A stretch of 39,632 bases of DNA from Chloroflexota bacterium (GCA_019247515.1 JAFAOS010000336.1:1-39632); one strand, 5' to 3'; positions 16,311 to 25,254 are shown, counted from the stretch's first letter. Program-made: numbers and translations. The notes: generated by a model not told the origin, from the sequence alone.

Positions 16311-17588
16311 TCAGGCGGTCCTTCCCCGCGGACCGCCGGCTGGCCGAAGCACGCGCAGAATCTGCGAGCGCGAGCGTCCGGGACTCGCCTGTCGCAGGGC
16401 GGCGTCGCGCAGCGCGATGGTCGGTCCGTGCATGAGCTTCTTGACGATGCCACTGGTGAGCGCGTCGACCGCCTGGAGCTGCTCGGGGGTGAGGTCGCGC
16501 AGGCGCGACGCCGATCGACGCAGCTCCGCGGTGCGGATCCCTTCCGCGTAGGTGCGCAGCTCGGCGATGGCCGGACTGACCGCCCGAAAGCGCAGCCACT
16601 CGCCCAGTCGGTCGGCCTCCTCGGCGGCCAGCGCTTCGGCGCGCTCCTGCTCGGCGTGGCGCGTGGGCGTATCGACCGGGCACAGGCGCTCGAGGTCGTC
16701 CAGGTCGATGAGCGTGACAGCCTGCAGCTCGCGCACCCGGGGGTCGACGTCACGGGGTACGGCGATGTCCAGGATCACCAGCGGCTCGGTGCGTGCCTTC
16801 AGCGCCGCCTGAATATCGGCCAGATTGACGACGGTGCTCCGGGCTGCGGTGGCGCCCACCACGAGGACCGCCTCGGTCAGCGCAGCCGGTAGGCCGTCGA
16901 GGCTGCCGACGTCGATCGCCGAACGCAGAGTGGCCAGCATGCGGTCGGCGTGCGCGGGCGTGCGATTCAAAAGCCTGACGCGGGCGCCGCTGGCCAGGAG
17001 TGCTTCGGCGGCGGCGCGGGCCATGACCCCGGCGCCGAGGACGACCGCCAGCTGACCCTGGACGCCACGCGGAGTGGCGCGACGGGCCACGTTGACACCC
17101 GCGGCCGCGATCGAGGGCGCCTGCGCCAGGCGTGTCGAGCCGCGGATGCGTCGCGCCGACTCGATCGCGCGTTGAAACACGCCGCGCAGCGTCGCCGACA
17201 GGTCTTCGGCCTCTTCGCCGGCTCGCAGCGCGGCGCGCACCTGGCCGCGAATCTGCTCCTCCCCGACGAGCAGCGAATCGAGACCACTGGCCACGCGCAC
17301 CAGGTGGAGTAGCGCGTCGCGACTGCTGCGCGTGGTGAGATACGGCTCGATTTCGACGAGTGGCACGTCGGCGGCGCGCGCCAGGCAGCGCATCATCGTC
17401 CGCGCCGCGCGCTGCGTCCGACCCTCGATCCAGGCATACACCTCCACGCGGTTGCACGTGGACAGCAGCAGGGTGCTGAAGCCCGCGGGCGCGTGGCGGC
17501 GCCAGGCGGCCTCGTCGACCACAACGCGCTCGCGGACCTCGAGCGGCGCGGCGTGGTGGCTCAGCCCAACCATCAGCAGGCGTGGCAT
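16311..17588 (-). CDS. hemA: Glutamyl-tRNA reductase
   Basis: NADPH-dependent reduction of glutamyl-tRNA to glutamate-1-semialdehyde, the committed step of the C5 pathway. It has 425 residues from ATG 17588 (PRLLMVGLSHHAAPLEVRE). The nucleophile Cys45 is in LSTCNRVEVY. GLDSLLVGEEQIRGQV and the NADPH-binding VLGAGVMARAAAEALL follow, with a C-terminal dimerisation helix. The start shares one base with the hemD stop (TGATG), which rules out the longer upstream reading. Confidence 0.97.
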   Translation of the reverse strand: MPRLLMVGLSHHAAPLEVRERVVVDEAAWRRHAPAGFSTLLLSTCNRVEVYAWIEGRTQRAARTMMRCLARAADVPLVEIEPYLTTRSSRDALLHLVRVASGLDSLLVGEEQIRGQVRAALRAGEEAEDLSATLRGVFQRAIESARRIRGSTRLAQAPSIAAAGVNVARRATPRGVQGQLAVVLGAGVMARAAAEALLASGARVRLLNRTPAHADRMLATLRSAIDVGSLDGLPAALTEAVLVVGATAARSTVVNLADIQAALKARTEPLVILDIAVPRDVDPRVRELQAVTLIDLDDLERLCPVDTPTRHAEQERAEALAAEEADRLGEWLRFRAVSPAIAELRTYAEGIRTAELRRSASRLRDLTPEQLQAVDALTSGIVKKLMHGPTIALRDAALRQASPGRSRSQILRVLRPAGGPRGRTA

Positions 17589-18295
17589 CAGGCGCGCACC
17601 GCCAGCGCCGATTGGATGGCTGCTACGAGCGCCGTCATCGTCGGCCGCACGGCCACCCCGTCGACGCGGAGCCCCGCAGCCCGCGCCGCGGCGGCCGTCG
17701 TCTGGCCCAGGGCCAGGACGAGCATGCGCGGGCTTACGGCTGAGGCAACCGAGCTCGCCGCTGATGGGCTGCACAGGGTGACGACCTCGACGTCGCCCTG
17801 GAGGAGCCGCGCCCGCGCCGCGTCGGCGGGCACGGTGCGATAGGCGACGGGCGCGGCAACCTCGAGGCCCAGGTCGCGCAGGCCGTCGACCAGCTCTTCA
17901 CGTCCCTCCGCCGCGCGTGGAACCAGAACCCGCTGTCCAGCGCGAGCGAGCGGTTGCAGCACTGCGACGGCCGCGGCCGCGCTGTAGCGATCGATCGCCC
18001 GGGCGTTGACGAGCCCCAACGCGGTGGCCGTCGAGTCGCCGCACACGACTCGGTCGCCCGCGTCGCGCAACTCGAGTTCGAGGCCGCGCGCCGCGTTCTG
18101 GCTCGGCAGGACGACCCAGTCAAAGGCCCCGCGGGCCAGGTCCAGGCGGACCTCCTCCAGATTGTGCGCATCCCAGGCAGGCACGATGGCGATCGCGGGC
18201 GCCTCGACCACCTCAAACCCGGCGCTGCGCAGCAGGCCCGAGAGCTCCGACGACTGCTCGGACGGGCGCGTGTTGAGCACGATGGTGCGACTCAC
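17588..18295 (-). CDS. hemD: Uroporphyrinogen-III synthase
   Basis: Cyclises hydroxymethylbilane with inversion of ring D. The protein has 235 residues and low sequence conservation, as is usual. Recognisable parts are the N-terminal IVLNTRPSEQSSELSGLLRSAGFEVVEAPAIAIVP, WVVLPSQNAARGLELEL, and VLALGQTTAAAARAAGLRVDGVAVRPTMTALVAAI near the end. The start GTG 18295 overlaps the hemC stop (GTGA). Position between hemC and hemA makes the call firm. Confidence 0.9.
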   Translation of the reverse strand: MSRTIVLNTRPSEQSSELSGLLRSAGFEVVEAPAIAIVPAWDAHNLEEVRLDLARGAFDWVVLPSQNAARGLELELRDAGDRVVCGDSTATALGLVNARAIDRYSAAAAVAVLQPLARAGQRVLVPRAAEGREELVDGLRDLGLEVAAPVAYRTVPADAARARLLQGDVEVVTLCSPSAASSVASAVSPRMLVLALGQTTAAAARAAGLRVDGVAVRPTMTALVAAIQSALAVRA

Positions 18296-19218
18296 GCGTA
18301 GACCACTCGCCGCTGCTCGGCCGCGCCGGGCTCCTTCAGACGCTCGGCCAGCAGGTCGGCCAACGCTTCCGGCGCCGCCAGCTCACCGACCGCGTCGGCG
18401 ACGCTGAGTGAACCGTCGTCGTGCGCCAGCCCACCGAGCAGGTGCAGGCGGCCGTCGGTGCGCGGTCGACCCAGCGCGCCGATCGGCAGTCGGCAGCCGC
18501 CCTCGAGATCGACCATCAGTCGCCGCTCCGCCCGAACCGCCGCGCCCGTGGCGGGATCGTGCAATTGTTCCAGCAATTCGATCAGCTCGCGGTCGCCAGC
18601 GCGACACTGGATGGCCAGGGCGCCCTGACCGGGCGCCGGCGGCAGCAGCTCGGGCTCGAGCACCACGTAGGCCGCTTCCACCTCGAGACGGTGCAGACCG
18701 GCTCGGGCGAGCACCACCGCGTCATACTCGCCCTCGCTCATCTTGCGCAGACGGGTCTCCACGTTGCCCCGAATGGCGACGAAGTGCACGTCAGGGCGCG
18801 CCGCCCGCAAAAACGCCGCCCGCCGGCCGCTGCTGGTGCCCACGCGGGCGCCGATGGGCAGCGCGTCCAGGCCGCGACCGTCCGGCGTGACCAGCACGTC
18901 GAGCGGGTCTTCGCGGACGGGAATGGCGGCCAGGGTCAGGCCGTAGGTGACGATCGGCGGCACGTCCTTGAGGCTGTGCACGGCGGCGTCGACGTCCTCG
19001 CGCAGCAGCGCGGCCTCCAGCTCCTTGACGAACACGCCCGTGCCCCATTCCGGCCCCGGCTGATTGGTGGGTTGCGATCGATCACCACCCGTCACGATCG
19101 GGACGACGTCGACCTCCAGAATCGGGTGGACTTCCTGCAGGGCCGCGGCGACGAGGCCGGTCTGAGCGCGGGCGAGCGTGCTTGGCCGGGTTCCGAGTCG
19201 GACTACGCGTGCGCCCAT
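18292..19218 (-). CDS. hemC: Porphobilinogen deaminase (hydroxymethylbilane synthase)
   Basis: Polymerises four porphobilinogens on its dipyrromethane cofactor. It has 308 residues. It starts RVVRLGTRPSTLARAQTGLV; the catalytic Asp84 is in HSLKDVP; RGNVETRL binds pyrrole carboxylates; the cofactor-bearing Cys242 is in DLEGGCRLPIG. It overlaps the hemH 3' end by 16 bases and hemD by 4. Confidence 0.97.
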   Translation of the reverse strand: MGARVVRLGTRPSTLARAQTGLVAAALQEVHPILEVDVVPIVTGGDRSQPTNQPGPEWGTGVFVKELEAALLREDVDAAVHSLKDVPPIVTYGLTLAAIPVREDPLDVLVTPDGRGLDALPIGARVGTSSGRRAAFLRAARPDVHFVAIRGNVETRLRKMSEGEYDAVVLARAGLHRLEVEAAYVVLEPELLPPAPGQGALAIQCRAGDRELIELLEQLHDPATGAAVRAERRLMVDLEGGCRLPIGALGRPRTDGRLHLLGGLAHDDGSLSVADAVGELAAPEALADLLAERLKEPGAAEQRRVVYA

Positions 19219-20147
19219 GCCTGCCTCTCAGTTGCTGTACTCCAGGCGGACAGCTCACCCCGCACCACGCTCGCCAGCGCCTCGAGAAAGTCTGGCGCCG
19301 CGTTGGGCGCTTGCACGCGAATCAAAGCTTGGAGACCTGCACCGAGCGCCTGGTCGTGCCCGGCGACGTCGACGTCGTACAGCGTCTCGAGGTGGTCGGC
19401 CAGAAATTGCACGGGCGCGACGACCACCTGCCGCTGGCCCATGCCCGCCAGTTGCGGCAGGACGTCGAGGAGATCCGGCTTGAGCCACTCCTCTGGCGTA
19501 TGCCCGGCGCTCTGATAGCAGAACGTCCACTGCTCCGCCGGCAGCTCGGCCGCGAGCGCCACGGCGCGGGCAGTCTCCTGCAGCTGCTCGAGGTAATCTG
19601 GCTCCCGGTCCACGACGCGGCGTGGCAAGCTGTGGGCCGTCAGCAACACCGGCACGCCTGGCCGGACCGCGTCTGGAAAGGTGGCCAGGGCACCGCGGAT
19701 GCGGCTGGCCAGCACGTCGACGAAAGCTGGATTCAGGTGCCAGGCATGCACGGTCCGGGTTGGCACGCCCTGCGCCGCGCCTTCGAGCGCCCGGTCGTAG
19801 CCGCCCATGAGTGTCGCCGAGTACTGCGGCGAGAGGATCAGTCCCAGCAACCGTTGCGCGCCGCGCGAGACCAGCTCGCCAACGGCCACCTCGACCGAGG
19901 GTTCGCTGAAGCGCATGCCGGCCGCGACCCGAAACTCGTCGCCGAGCACGTCCTGGAGACCCGCGGCCTGGCGGCGAGTGATGTCGATGAGCGGCGACAT
20001 ACCAATGCGTTCGTAACGACGTCGAAACTCGGTTAGCAGCGCGTCGTCGGGCGCCCGCCCGCCGCGCACACGGGTGATGTAGGCGCCCACGTCGTCGAGG
20101 TCGCGCGGTGACCCGTAGGTCATCAGCACGACGCCGGTCGTCCGCAT
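19203..20147 (-). CDS. hemH: Ferrochelatase, probably coproporphyrin type (CpfC)
   Basis: Inserts iron into a porphyrin. It has 314 residues from ATG 20147 (MRTTGVVLMTYGSPRDL). The start shares one base with the hemE stop (TAATG). Active-site features: His172 in LLTAHSLPRRVV and Glu254 in VQFLADHLETLYD, with QSAGHTPEEWLKPDL. HemQ in the same operon implies the coproporphyrin-dependent branch, so the natural substrate is probably coproporphyrin III. That is inference from context. Confidence 0.94.
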   Translation of the reverse strand: MRTTGVVLMTYGSPRDLDDVGAYITRVRGGRAPDDALLTEFRRRYERIGMSPLIDITRRQAAGLQDVLGDEFRVAAGMRFSEPSVEVAVGELVSRGAQRLLGLILSPQYSATLMGGYDRALEGAAQGVPTRTVHAWHLNPAFVDVLASRIRGALATFPDAVRPGVPVLLTAHSLPRRVVDREPDYLEQLQETARAVALAAELPAEQWTFCYQSAGHTPEEWLKPDLLDVLPQLAGMGQRQVVVAPVQFLADHLETLYDVDVAGHDQALGAGLQALIRVQAPNAAPDFLEALASVVRGELSAWSTATERQAWAHA

Positions 20148-21208
20148 TATGCGCGTGCGGTCTCGACGTGGACTGCCTCGACGAGCCGCTTCAGCACGTC
20201 GGGGTCCGTGTCGGGCATGACGCCGTGACCGAGATTGAAGATATGGCCGGGTCGGCCGCCCGCGCGGGCGAGGACGTCGCGGCTGGCGGCGAGCGCGGGC
20301 TCGAAGCCAGCCACCGGACGCACCGGATCGAGGTTGCCTTGTATGCCGCGGTCCCAGCCGATGCGCTGCCAGGCGTCGTCGAGCCGAACACGCCAGTCGA
20401 CGCTCATCACGTCGCTGCCGGCGGATGCCATCAGCTCCAGCAGTGACGCGTTGCCCGTGCCGAAGTAGATGGTCGGTGCGCCCGTCTGGCGCAACGTGGC
20501 GAACATGCGCCGCATCCATGGCAGGACCGCACGCTCGTAGTCGTCTGGCGCCAGTGAGCCGATCCAGCTGTCGAAGACCTGGATGACATCCGCGCCGGCG
20601 GCGACCTGCGCCTCGAGGTAGTTCAGCATGCCGTCGGTCAGGCGGTCCATGAGCGCCGCCCAGATCGCCGGTTCACGCATCAGCATCGCCTTGGCGTGGG
20701 CATAGTCGCGGGATGGGCGGCCCTCGATCAGGTAGCAGGCCAGCGTGAATGGCGCGCCACAGAACCCGATGATCGCCGCGCGCCCGTCTGACAGCTCACC
20801 GCGCAGCGCGCGGATCGTCTCCAGGACGAACGGCACCCCAGACTCGGCCTCGAGTGGACGCAATCGTTCGACGGCGGCCATCTCGCGGATGGGCGAGTGG
20901 ATGACCGGGCCCAGGTCGGGCTGGATCTCGAGAGAGACGCCCATCGGTTCGAGCGGCAGCATGATGTCGGCGAAGAGCACCGCGCCGTCGACGCCCAGCT
21001 CCTCGACCGGCATCAGCGTGATCCGCGTACACAGCTCGGGCGTCTTGGCCAGGGTCAGGATCGGGTACTGCTCGCGCAGGGCGCGATAGCGGCCAAGCGT
21101 GCGACCCGCCTGGCGCATGAACCACACGGGCGTGGCGTCGACCGGCTGTCGGCGGCAGGCGGCCCGCATGCGATCGGCGCCGGTCATGGTCCGTGTCGCG
21201 GTTGTCAC
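20147..21208 (-). CDS. hemE: Uroporphyrinogen decarboxylase
   Basis: Decarboxylates uroporphyrinogen III to coproporphyrinogen III. It has 353 residues. Signature motifs: PVWFMRQAGRTLGRYR near the N-terminus, FADIMLPLEPMG, GFCGAPFTLACYLIEG and FNLGHGVMPDTDPD close to the end. The start GTG 21208 overlaps the hemQ stop as GTGA. It produces the branch-point substrate for the coproporphyrin route. Confidence 0.97.
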   Translation of the reverse strand: MTTATRTMTGADRMRAACRRQPVDATPVWFMRQAGRTLGRYRALREQYPILTLAKTPELCTRITLMPVEELGVDGAVLFADIMLPLEPMGVSLEIQPDLGPVIHSPIREMAAVERLRPLEAESGVPFVLETIRALRGELSDGRAAIIGFCGAPFTLACYLIEGRPSRDYAHAKAMLMREPAIWAALMDRLTDGMLNYLEAQVAAGADVIQVFDSWIGSLAPDDYERAVLPWMRRMFATLRQTGAPTIYFGTGNASLLELMASAGSDVMSVDWRVRLDDAWQRIGWDRGIQGNLDPVRPVAGFEPALAASRDVLARAGGRPGHIFNLGHGVMPDTDPDVLKRLVEAVHVETARA

Positions 21209-21936
21209 CCGAGCAGCCCTAGAGCCTCGTCGAAACTGGCGGCGACGCAGGTGAAGATCGGCGTCTCACGCTCGGTATACGCGCTGGCCTCACCGCCGCG
21301 CAGGCGCTCGACCAGGTCCAGGAAGTCACCCGGATAGTCGGTCTCGAACGCGACGACGAACTCCTGATCGTCCAGACCGAACGAGTAGCTGGTGTTGATC
21401 TTCACGCGCGGGAACTCGTGCCCGGCACGGATGTGCTCGTCCATGGCCTGCTGTCGCTCCGCGAGGGACAGGCGGTACCACGGTCGCTTTTTGACCATCG
21501 GATAGACGAACAGGTACTTGCGATCCAGCGGGCGCACTCGGGTTCGACGGCCCTCACCCTCGCCGTCGTCGTGGACGTGTTTGTCGACGTACTGCGAGCG
21601 GCGGGTCATGGCCAGGTAGGAGTACGGCGTTTCCAGGTGGCGGCCCATATGCGTGCGGAGGACCGCCGCCTGAAGCTCCTGGAAGTCTTCGAGCCGCTCA
21701 CTGACCATCCACAGCATGAAGTCCGCGTCGCCGCGCGTGCCCAGCGTGGAGTACGCGCGCAGGACCGCCATGCGCTCTTTGAAGCGGCACAGCACATCCA
21801 CGAGGTCCTGGGTGGAGTGCTGGCTGGCCTCCCGCCAGGTGGGTCGCACTTTGTAGAAGAGATAGCGGATGTACTGGCGCGCGGTTGGAGCGGACATCGG
21901 GGACTGCGGCGCAACGCTGGGCGCAGTGGTAGTCAT
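21205..21936 (-). CDS. hemQ: Coproheme decarboxylase HemQ (ChdC)
   Basis: Chlorite-dismutase-fold enzyme that oxidatively decarboxylates coproheme to protoheme, the last step of the coproporphyrin pathway. It has 243 residues. Tyr145 and Lys149 in YPMVKKRPWYRLS match the S. aureus catalytic Tyr145/Lys149 spacing. Candidate proximal histidines are in MDEHIRAGHEF. SFGLDDQEFVVAFETD is conserved. It is the first gene of the heme operon. The gene for coproporphyrinogen oxidase (CgoX/HemY) is not in the window. Confidence 0.94.
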   Translation of the reverse strand: MTTTAPSVAPQSPMSAPTARQYIRYLFYKVRPTWREASQHSTQDLVDVLCRFKERMAVLRAYSTLGTRGDADFMLWMVSERLEDFQELQAAVLRTHMGRHLETPYSYLAMTRRSQYVDKHVHDDGEGEGRRTRVRPLDRKYLFVYPMVKKRPWYRLSLAERQQAMDEHIRAGHEFPRVKINTSYSFGLDDQEFVVAFETDYPGDFLDLVERLRGGEASAYTERETPIFTCVAASFDEALGLLG

Positions 21937-21945
21937 TAGCAGACA

Positions 21946-21951
21946 AATGTA
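21946..21951 (-). promoter_or_regulatory. Putative -10 box of the heme operon (leaderless arrangement)
   Basis: TACATT on the minus strand lies 9 bases before the hemQ ATG and no Shine-Dalgarno sequence fits between. The expected -35 position shows no good hexamer. Inference from sequence only. Confidence 0.45.
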
Positions 21952-21992
21952 AGCGAAGTGGTCTGTCCATTGGCAGTGGCCATCCGCCCTAC

Positions 21993-22006
21993 TTCCCCAG
22001 GGGGAA
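21993..22006. repeat. Dispersed TTCCCC element, divergent copy 2
   Basis: TTCCCCAGGGGGAA is a perfect short palindrome in the hemQ/22188 divergent intergenic region, resembling the first half of the dispersed element but without GACCC. Confidence 0.5.
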
Positions 22007-22047
22007 TCTCCCTATTCTGCGCATAGGTGGAATCCCCCGACAGGACT

Positions 22048-22161
22048 CCCTCTCCCCATGGGAGAGGGCAGGGGTGAGGGCGACTTATCAGCCCAGAAGT
22101 CGTCCCGCCCCGTAGGTAACCCTCACCCGCGCTTCGCGCGACCTCTCCCAGAGGGAGAGGT
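22048..22161. repeat. Compound palindromic (REP-like) element
   Basis: First hairpin: CCCTCTCC-CCATG-GGAGAGGG (22048-22068), followed by GGGTGAGGG (22072-22080). Second part, inverted: CCCTCACCC (22120-22128), CGCG-CTT-CGCG, then ACCTCTCCC-AGA-GGGAGAGGT (22141-22161). The two GGGTGAGGG/CCCTCACCC blocks pair perfectly. This type of element is common between genes in many bacteria. It sits between divergent hemQ and the gene at 22188. Confidence 0.85.
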
Positions 22162-22187
22162 GATTTTTGCATCATGTCCCTACGCCG

Positions 22188-22808
22188 ATGGCGTTGCGAC
22201 TTCTTGCCGTGATCCTGATTGTCTCTCTCGGCGTCGCCACGGCGCCGGTGTGGCTGCCTGCCTTCGGCACGGCGCTCACCGAAGACGACCCGCCGGCCAG
22301 CGCCGACGCGGCGTTGGTCCTCGAAGGCACCGGCGCCACGGCCACCTCCGTCGCCGAGCAATGGCGCGAACAGGGCCTGGTCCGCGACGTGGTGATCGTC
22401 GAAGCCCCGGTCAAGACCCACGCGCTGGTGGCCTACTGGAGCGACTTCGTGCGCTGGGGCCTCGCGCCGCCGTCGCCCACGCTCGCCGAGTACCTCAGCG
22501 TCGTCCGCTCGCCGTCCACGCAGGCCGGCCAGCAGGCAACGGCCGCGCTGCCCGCGCTCCAGGCCCAACAGGCCCACGACGTGCTCGTCCTCGGCGGCGG
22601 CGGCATCGGCTCGCGCCTTGTCGAGCGCCAGGTTTCGGACGTGCTGCAGCCAGCAGGCATCAGCTCGCGCATCGTGCGCTATAGCGATGGCAGCCGCGAC
22701 CCGCGCGTCTGGTACCAGAATGCCGAGGATCGCCGCGCGGTCCTCGACGGCTGGCTGCAGGTCCTCGTGCCCTACCTGAGCGGCTACGACGCCGACTCGG
22801 GCGCGTAG
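22188..22808 (+). CDS. Membrane-anchored protein, possibly YdcF/DUF218-like
   Basis: A 206-residue protein with an N-terminal hydrophobic anchor (ALRLLAVILIVSLGVATAPVWL) and an exported domain. The pattern SADAALVLEG near residue 38 and DVLVLGGGGIGSRLVERQVSDVL later recall YdcF/SanA proteins, but the match is weak and I do not recognise catalytic residues. I prefer ATG 22188 over the upstream TTG 22167 because the signal anchor begins there. It converges on the GT39-like gene, overlapping its 3' end by 25 bases. It could be a pseudo-relative of YdcF or an unrelated exported protein. Confidence 0.6.
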   Translation: MALRLLAVILIVSLGVATAPVWLPAFGTALTEDDPPASADAALVLEGTGATATSVAEQWREQGLVRDVVIVEAPVKTHALVAYWSDFVRWGLAPPSPTLAEYLSVVRSPSTQAGQQATAALPALQAQQAHDVLVLGGGGIGSRLVERQVSDVLQPAGISSRIVRYSDGSRDPRVWYQNAEDRRAVLDGWLQVLVPYLSGYDADSGA

Positions 22809-24541
22809 ATGACGTAGTCGCCATATCGCGCGACTTCACGGAAGTTCGACCCCGCGACGGCGCGCGCGAACAGGTCCCTGAGATAGGGCTCGCGCTGCCA
22901 GGTGACCAGCGCCTGAAGCGGCTCGCCCATCCAGGTCGCCTCGAATGGACGGCCCGTGCTCAGCGCATAAACCAGGTTGTCCTGGTCGACATACCGCTGA
23001 TCCTGACTGCGGATCGCCACTTCCTTGGCCGAGAGGTACGTCTGGCCTGGCTGGAGATGCGCGTCCACCCAGGCGGCGGCCGCGTCGGTGCCGGTGGTGC
23101 CGTACCAATAGTCGGTCTGGTAGTCGGCGTGGACCTGCACCGCGTCGATCGCGACGGACCAGCCCAGGGCCAACCCTGTCACTGCGAAGGCAGCCGCCGC
23201 GCCGGGAGCTCGCCGCGTGGCGCCGACCAGCGCCACGACGACGACAAGCCCGACAAAGCACGCGCCTGCCAGAGGCTGGATTGCCCAGGTGCGCTCGAGC
23301 GCCCAGTCGTCACGCACCAGGGCGAGCGTAATGGCCAGCGAGACCAGCGCGGCCGCGACCCCGCAGGCCGTCACGAGCCGCGGGCGGACACACCACAGGT
23401 GCGCGATGACGGGCGCCGCCATGCATGCGAGCAGTGGCGCAAGAGCCACCTGGTACTTGGGAAACCAGCCCGCGCTCTTGTTCACGTAACCCAGCACCAG
23501 CACCACCGCGAAGCCGATCAACAGGTCCGCGTGGCGCATCTGCCAGCAGCGGACCAGGCCGGCGACGCGCACCGCCACGCCGAGCAGTCCAAGCGCGACC
23601 AGGCCCGGTCCAAGCCAGATGGCGGTTGGCTGCAGGCCCTCGATGAACGCGCCGGGGCTGGTGTACGCGCGGCGGGCCACATCGGCCGAGTCCTGCCACT
23701 GGACCAGGTTGACGCCAAACGGCATATCCAGTGGGAAGCCCTGCAGCGTGCCGATGCCGAGCCACACCACTCCGGCTAGCGCTATCCCCACCCCGCCGAT
23801 CACCAGCACGTGCAAGGCGCCGCGCAGCCAGCGACCGCGCAGGACCTGCCATACGCCGATGACCGCCAGGAGCGGGACCGGGTTCGTCATCTTGGCCCAC
23901 AACATCACGGCGAACAGTGGGCCCAGCCACAGCCACTGCTTCTGCGAGTTCTCCAGGCGCGGGTACAGCCACAGGAACAGCAGGCTCAGCGGTAGCAGGA
24001 TCGGGAAGTCGATGTCCAGAATGAGAGTGCTCTGGACGATCAATGGGCACAGTACGACCAGCGCGACCGCGGTGGCGCCAGCCACGTCCCTGACCAGTAG
24101 TGGACCACGCGTGAGGTCTCGGGCGAGCAGGAAGGTCAGCAGCGCGGTGGCCACCCCGCCGACCACGCCGAGCAGCCGCAGCACGGGTGCCGTCCAGCCG
24201 CCGAGCCTGGCCAGCAGGCCTTCGGCGTAGATGTACAGCGGCGGATGCCACAGCGCCCACTGCTCGCGGTGCGAGAAGTCACCGCGATCGCTCATCCAGC
24301 CCTGGTTGCCGTACGGCAGGCCGGTTTCGGCAACCGCCCTGGCGCCGAGGGCGAAATTCGCGTCGTCGTACATGAGCGGCCGATTCAGCTGGGCCACGAC
24401 GAGGCCGAGGTACACGACCACTGCGAGACTGGCGACCACATACGCGGCGATCGCGACTATCCGACGGGAGCGACCTTCCTCATCTCGGACGATGCCCGTC
24501 TCGCCGGTGGGTCCCCTCTGGGGAATTGCGCGGACCCTCAT
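22784..24541 (-). CDS. GT39/ArnT-like membrane glycosyltransferase (GT-C fold)
   Basis: A 585-residue polytopic protein with about 11-13 membrane segments, resembling dolichyl/polyprenyl-phosphate-sugar glycosyltransferases. The acidic pair D59-D60 in NRPLMYDDANFALGA lies in the first extracytoplasmic loop, as expected of the catalytic acid. WHPPLYIYAEGLLARLGG and the C-terminal soluble part (DYWYGTTGTDAAAAWVDAHLQPGQ) agree with the family. The start is ATG 24541, overlapping the stop of the preceding GT2 gene as ATGA. A copy of the dispersed TTCCCC repeat encodes residues 6-11 (IPQRGP). The neighbour GT2 could supply its polyprenyl-phosphate sugar. Confidence 0.82.
   Translation of the reverse strand: MRVRAIPQRGPTGETGIVRDEEGRSRRIVAIAAYVVASLAVVVYLGLVVAQLNRPLMYDDANFALGARAVAETGLPYGNQGWMSDRGDFSHREQWALWHPPLYIYAEGLLARLGGWTAPVLRLLGVVGGVATALLTFLLARDLTRGPLLVRDVAGATAVALVVLCPLIVQSTLILDIDFPILLPLSLLFLWLYPRLENSQKQWLWLGPLFAVMLWAKMTNPVPLLAVIGVWQVLRGRWLRGALHVLVIGGVGIALAGVVWLGIGTLQGFPLDMPFGVNLVQWQDSADVARRAYTSPGAFIEGLQPTAIWLGPGLVALGLLGVAVRVAGLVRCWQMRHADLLIGFAVVLVLGYVNKSAGWFPKYQVALAPLLACMAAPVIAHLWCVRPRLVTACGVAAALVSLAITLALVRDDWALERTWAIQPLAGACFVGLVVVVALVGATRRAPGAAAAFAVTGLALGWSVAIDAVQVHADYQTDYWYGTTGTDAAAAWVDAHLQPGQTYLSAKEVAIRSQDQRYVDQDNLVYALSTGRPFEATWMGEPLQALVTWQREPYLRDLFARAVAGSNFREVARYGDYVIYAPESAS
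24508..24525 (-). repeat. Dispersed TTCCCCAGAGGGGACCCA element, copy 3, inside a coding region
   Basis: Exact 18-base match in opposite orientation to the copy at 6891, located 16-33 bases after the start codon of the GT39-like gene and read in frame as part of IPQRGPT. Confidence 0.8.
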
Positions 24542-25254
24542 CTGCCGATCAGTCGATAGCGCAGGATCAACCCCACCATGCGTCCGCCGACGCGGACCGT
24601 CGTCGAGCGGGATCCGGTGATCTTCGACTCGCCGACCCGCACCCGGTAATTCACCGGCACTTCCACCAGCCGCAGGCCGTTCAGTAGCGCCAGACACACC
24701 ATCTCGGGCAGGAAGTGCGAGCCGCCCACGGTGAACCGCGGCAGCAGCCGCTCGGCCGCCGAGCGGCCGATCAGTCGCAGCGTGCAGCCGCAGTCCGACA
24801 GGGACGGCCCGCCAAAGAGCACCTGTAACAGCTTCGCAACCACCCAGTTCCCCCAGCGCAGCTGCCAGCCCATGTTGGCCCCGTGCCAGATCAGCTCGCG
24901 CGTGGTGCGCGTGCCGAGGACCAGGTCGAAGTCGTCCGCGTAGGCCAGCAGCTTGAGCACGTCCTTGCCCATGAACGTGCCGTCTGGCTCGGCCAGCACG
25001 ACGTACTCGCCCTGCGCCTCGGCAAGGCCACGTCGCAGCGCGTTGCCGTAGCCCTGGCGCGGCTCGCGAACGACCCGCGCGCCCGCGCCTTCGGCCCGAG
25101 CCACCGTGCTGTCGCGCGAGTTGTTGTCGACCACGACGACCTCGTCGACGGCCTCGATCGCGCCGAACTCGCGCACGGCGTGGGCGATGCCAACTTCCTC
25201 GTTGTAGGCGGGAAAGACCACCGAGACGCGGCGCCCCTGCCACATTGGCGGCAT
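24538..25254 (-). CDS. GT2 family glycosyltransferase (polyprenyl-phosphate mannose synthase-like)
   Basis: A 238-residue cytoplasmic GT-A enzyme. Motifs: VSVVFPAYNEEVGIAHAV, VVVVDNNSRDST, the nucleotide-binding LAEPDGTF and the acceptor-side GCTLRLIGRSAAERLL, with QGYGNALRRGL. It has no C-terminal membrane domain, so it resembles the soluble DPM1 type. The start is ATG 25254, preceded by GGGGAA, part of which comes from the adjacent repeat; ATG 25245 is possible. The stop overlaps the GT39-like gene. Likely role: it makes the lipid-linked sugar that the GT39-like enzyme uses outside the membrane (inferred). Confidence 0.87.
   Translation of the reverse strand: MPPMWQGRRVSVVFPAYNEEVGIAHAVREFGAIEAVDEVVVVDNNSRDSTVARAEGAGARVVREPRQGYGNALRRGLAEAQGEYVVLAEPDGTFMGKDVLKLLAYADDFDLVLGTRTTRELIWHGANMGWQLRWGNWVVAKLLQVLFGGPSLSDCGCTLRLIGRSAAERLLPRFTVGGSHFLPEMVCLALLNGLRLVEVPVNYRVRVGESKITGSRSTTVRVGGRMVGLILRYRLIGR

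Noticed and set aside
24541..25243. N-terminal extension of the GT39-like protein to an upstream start
   Set aside because: It overlaps the whole GT2 gene in another frame; ATG 24541 with the ATGA overlap is the natural start.
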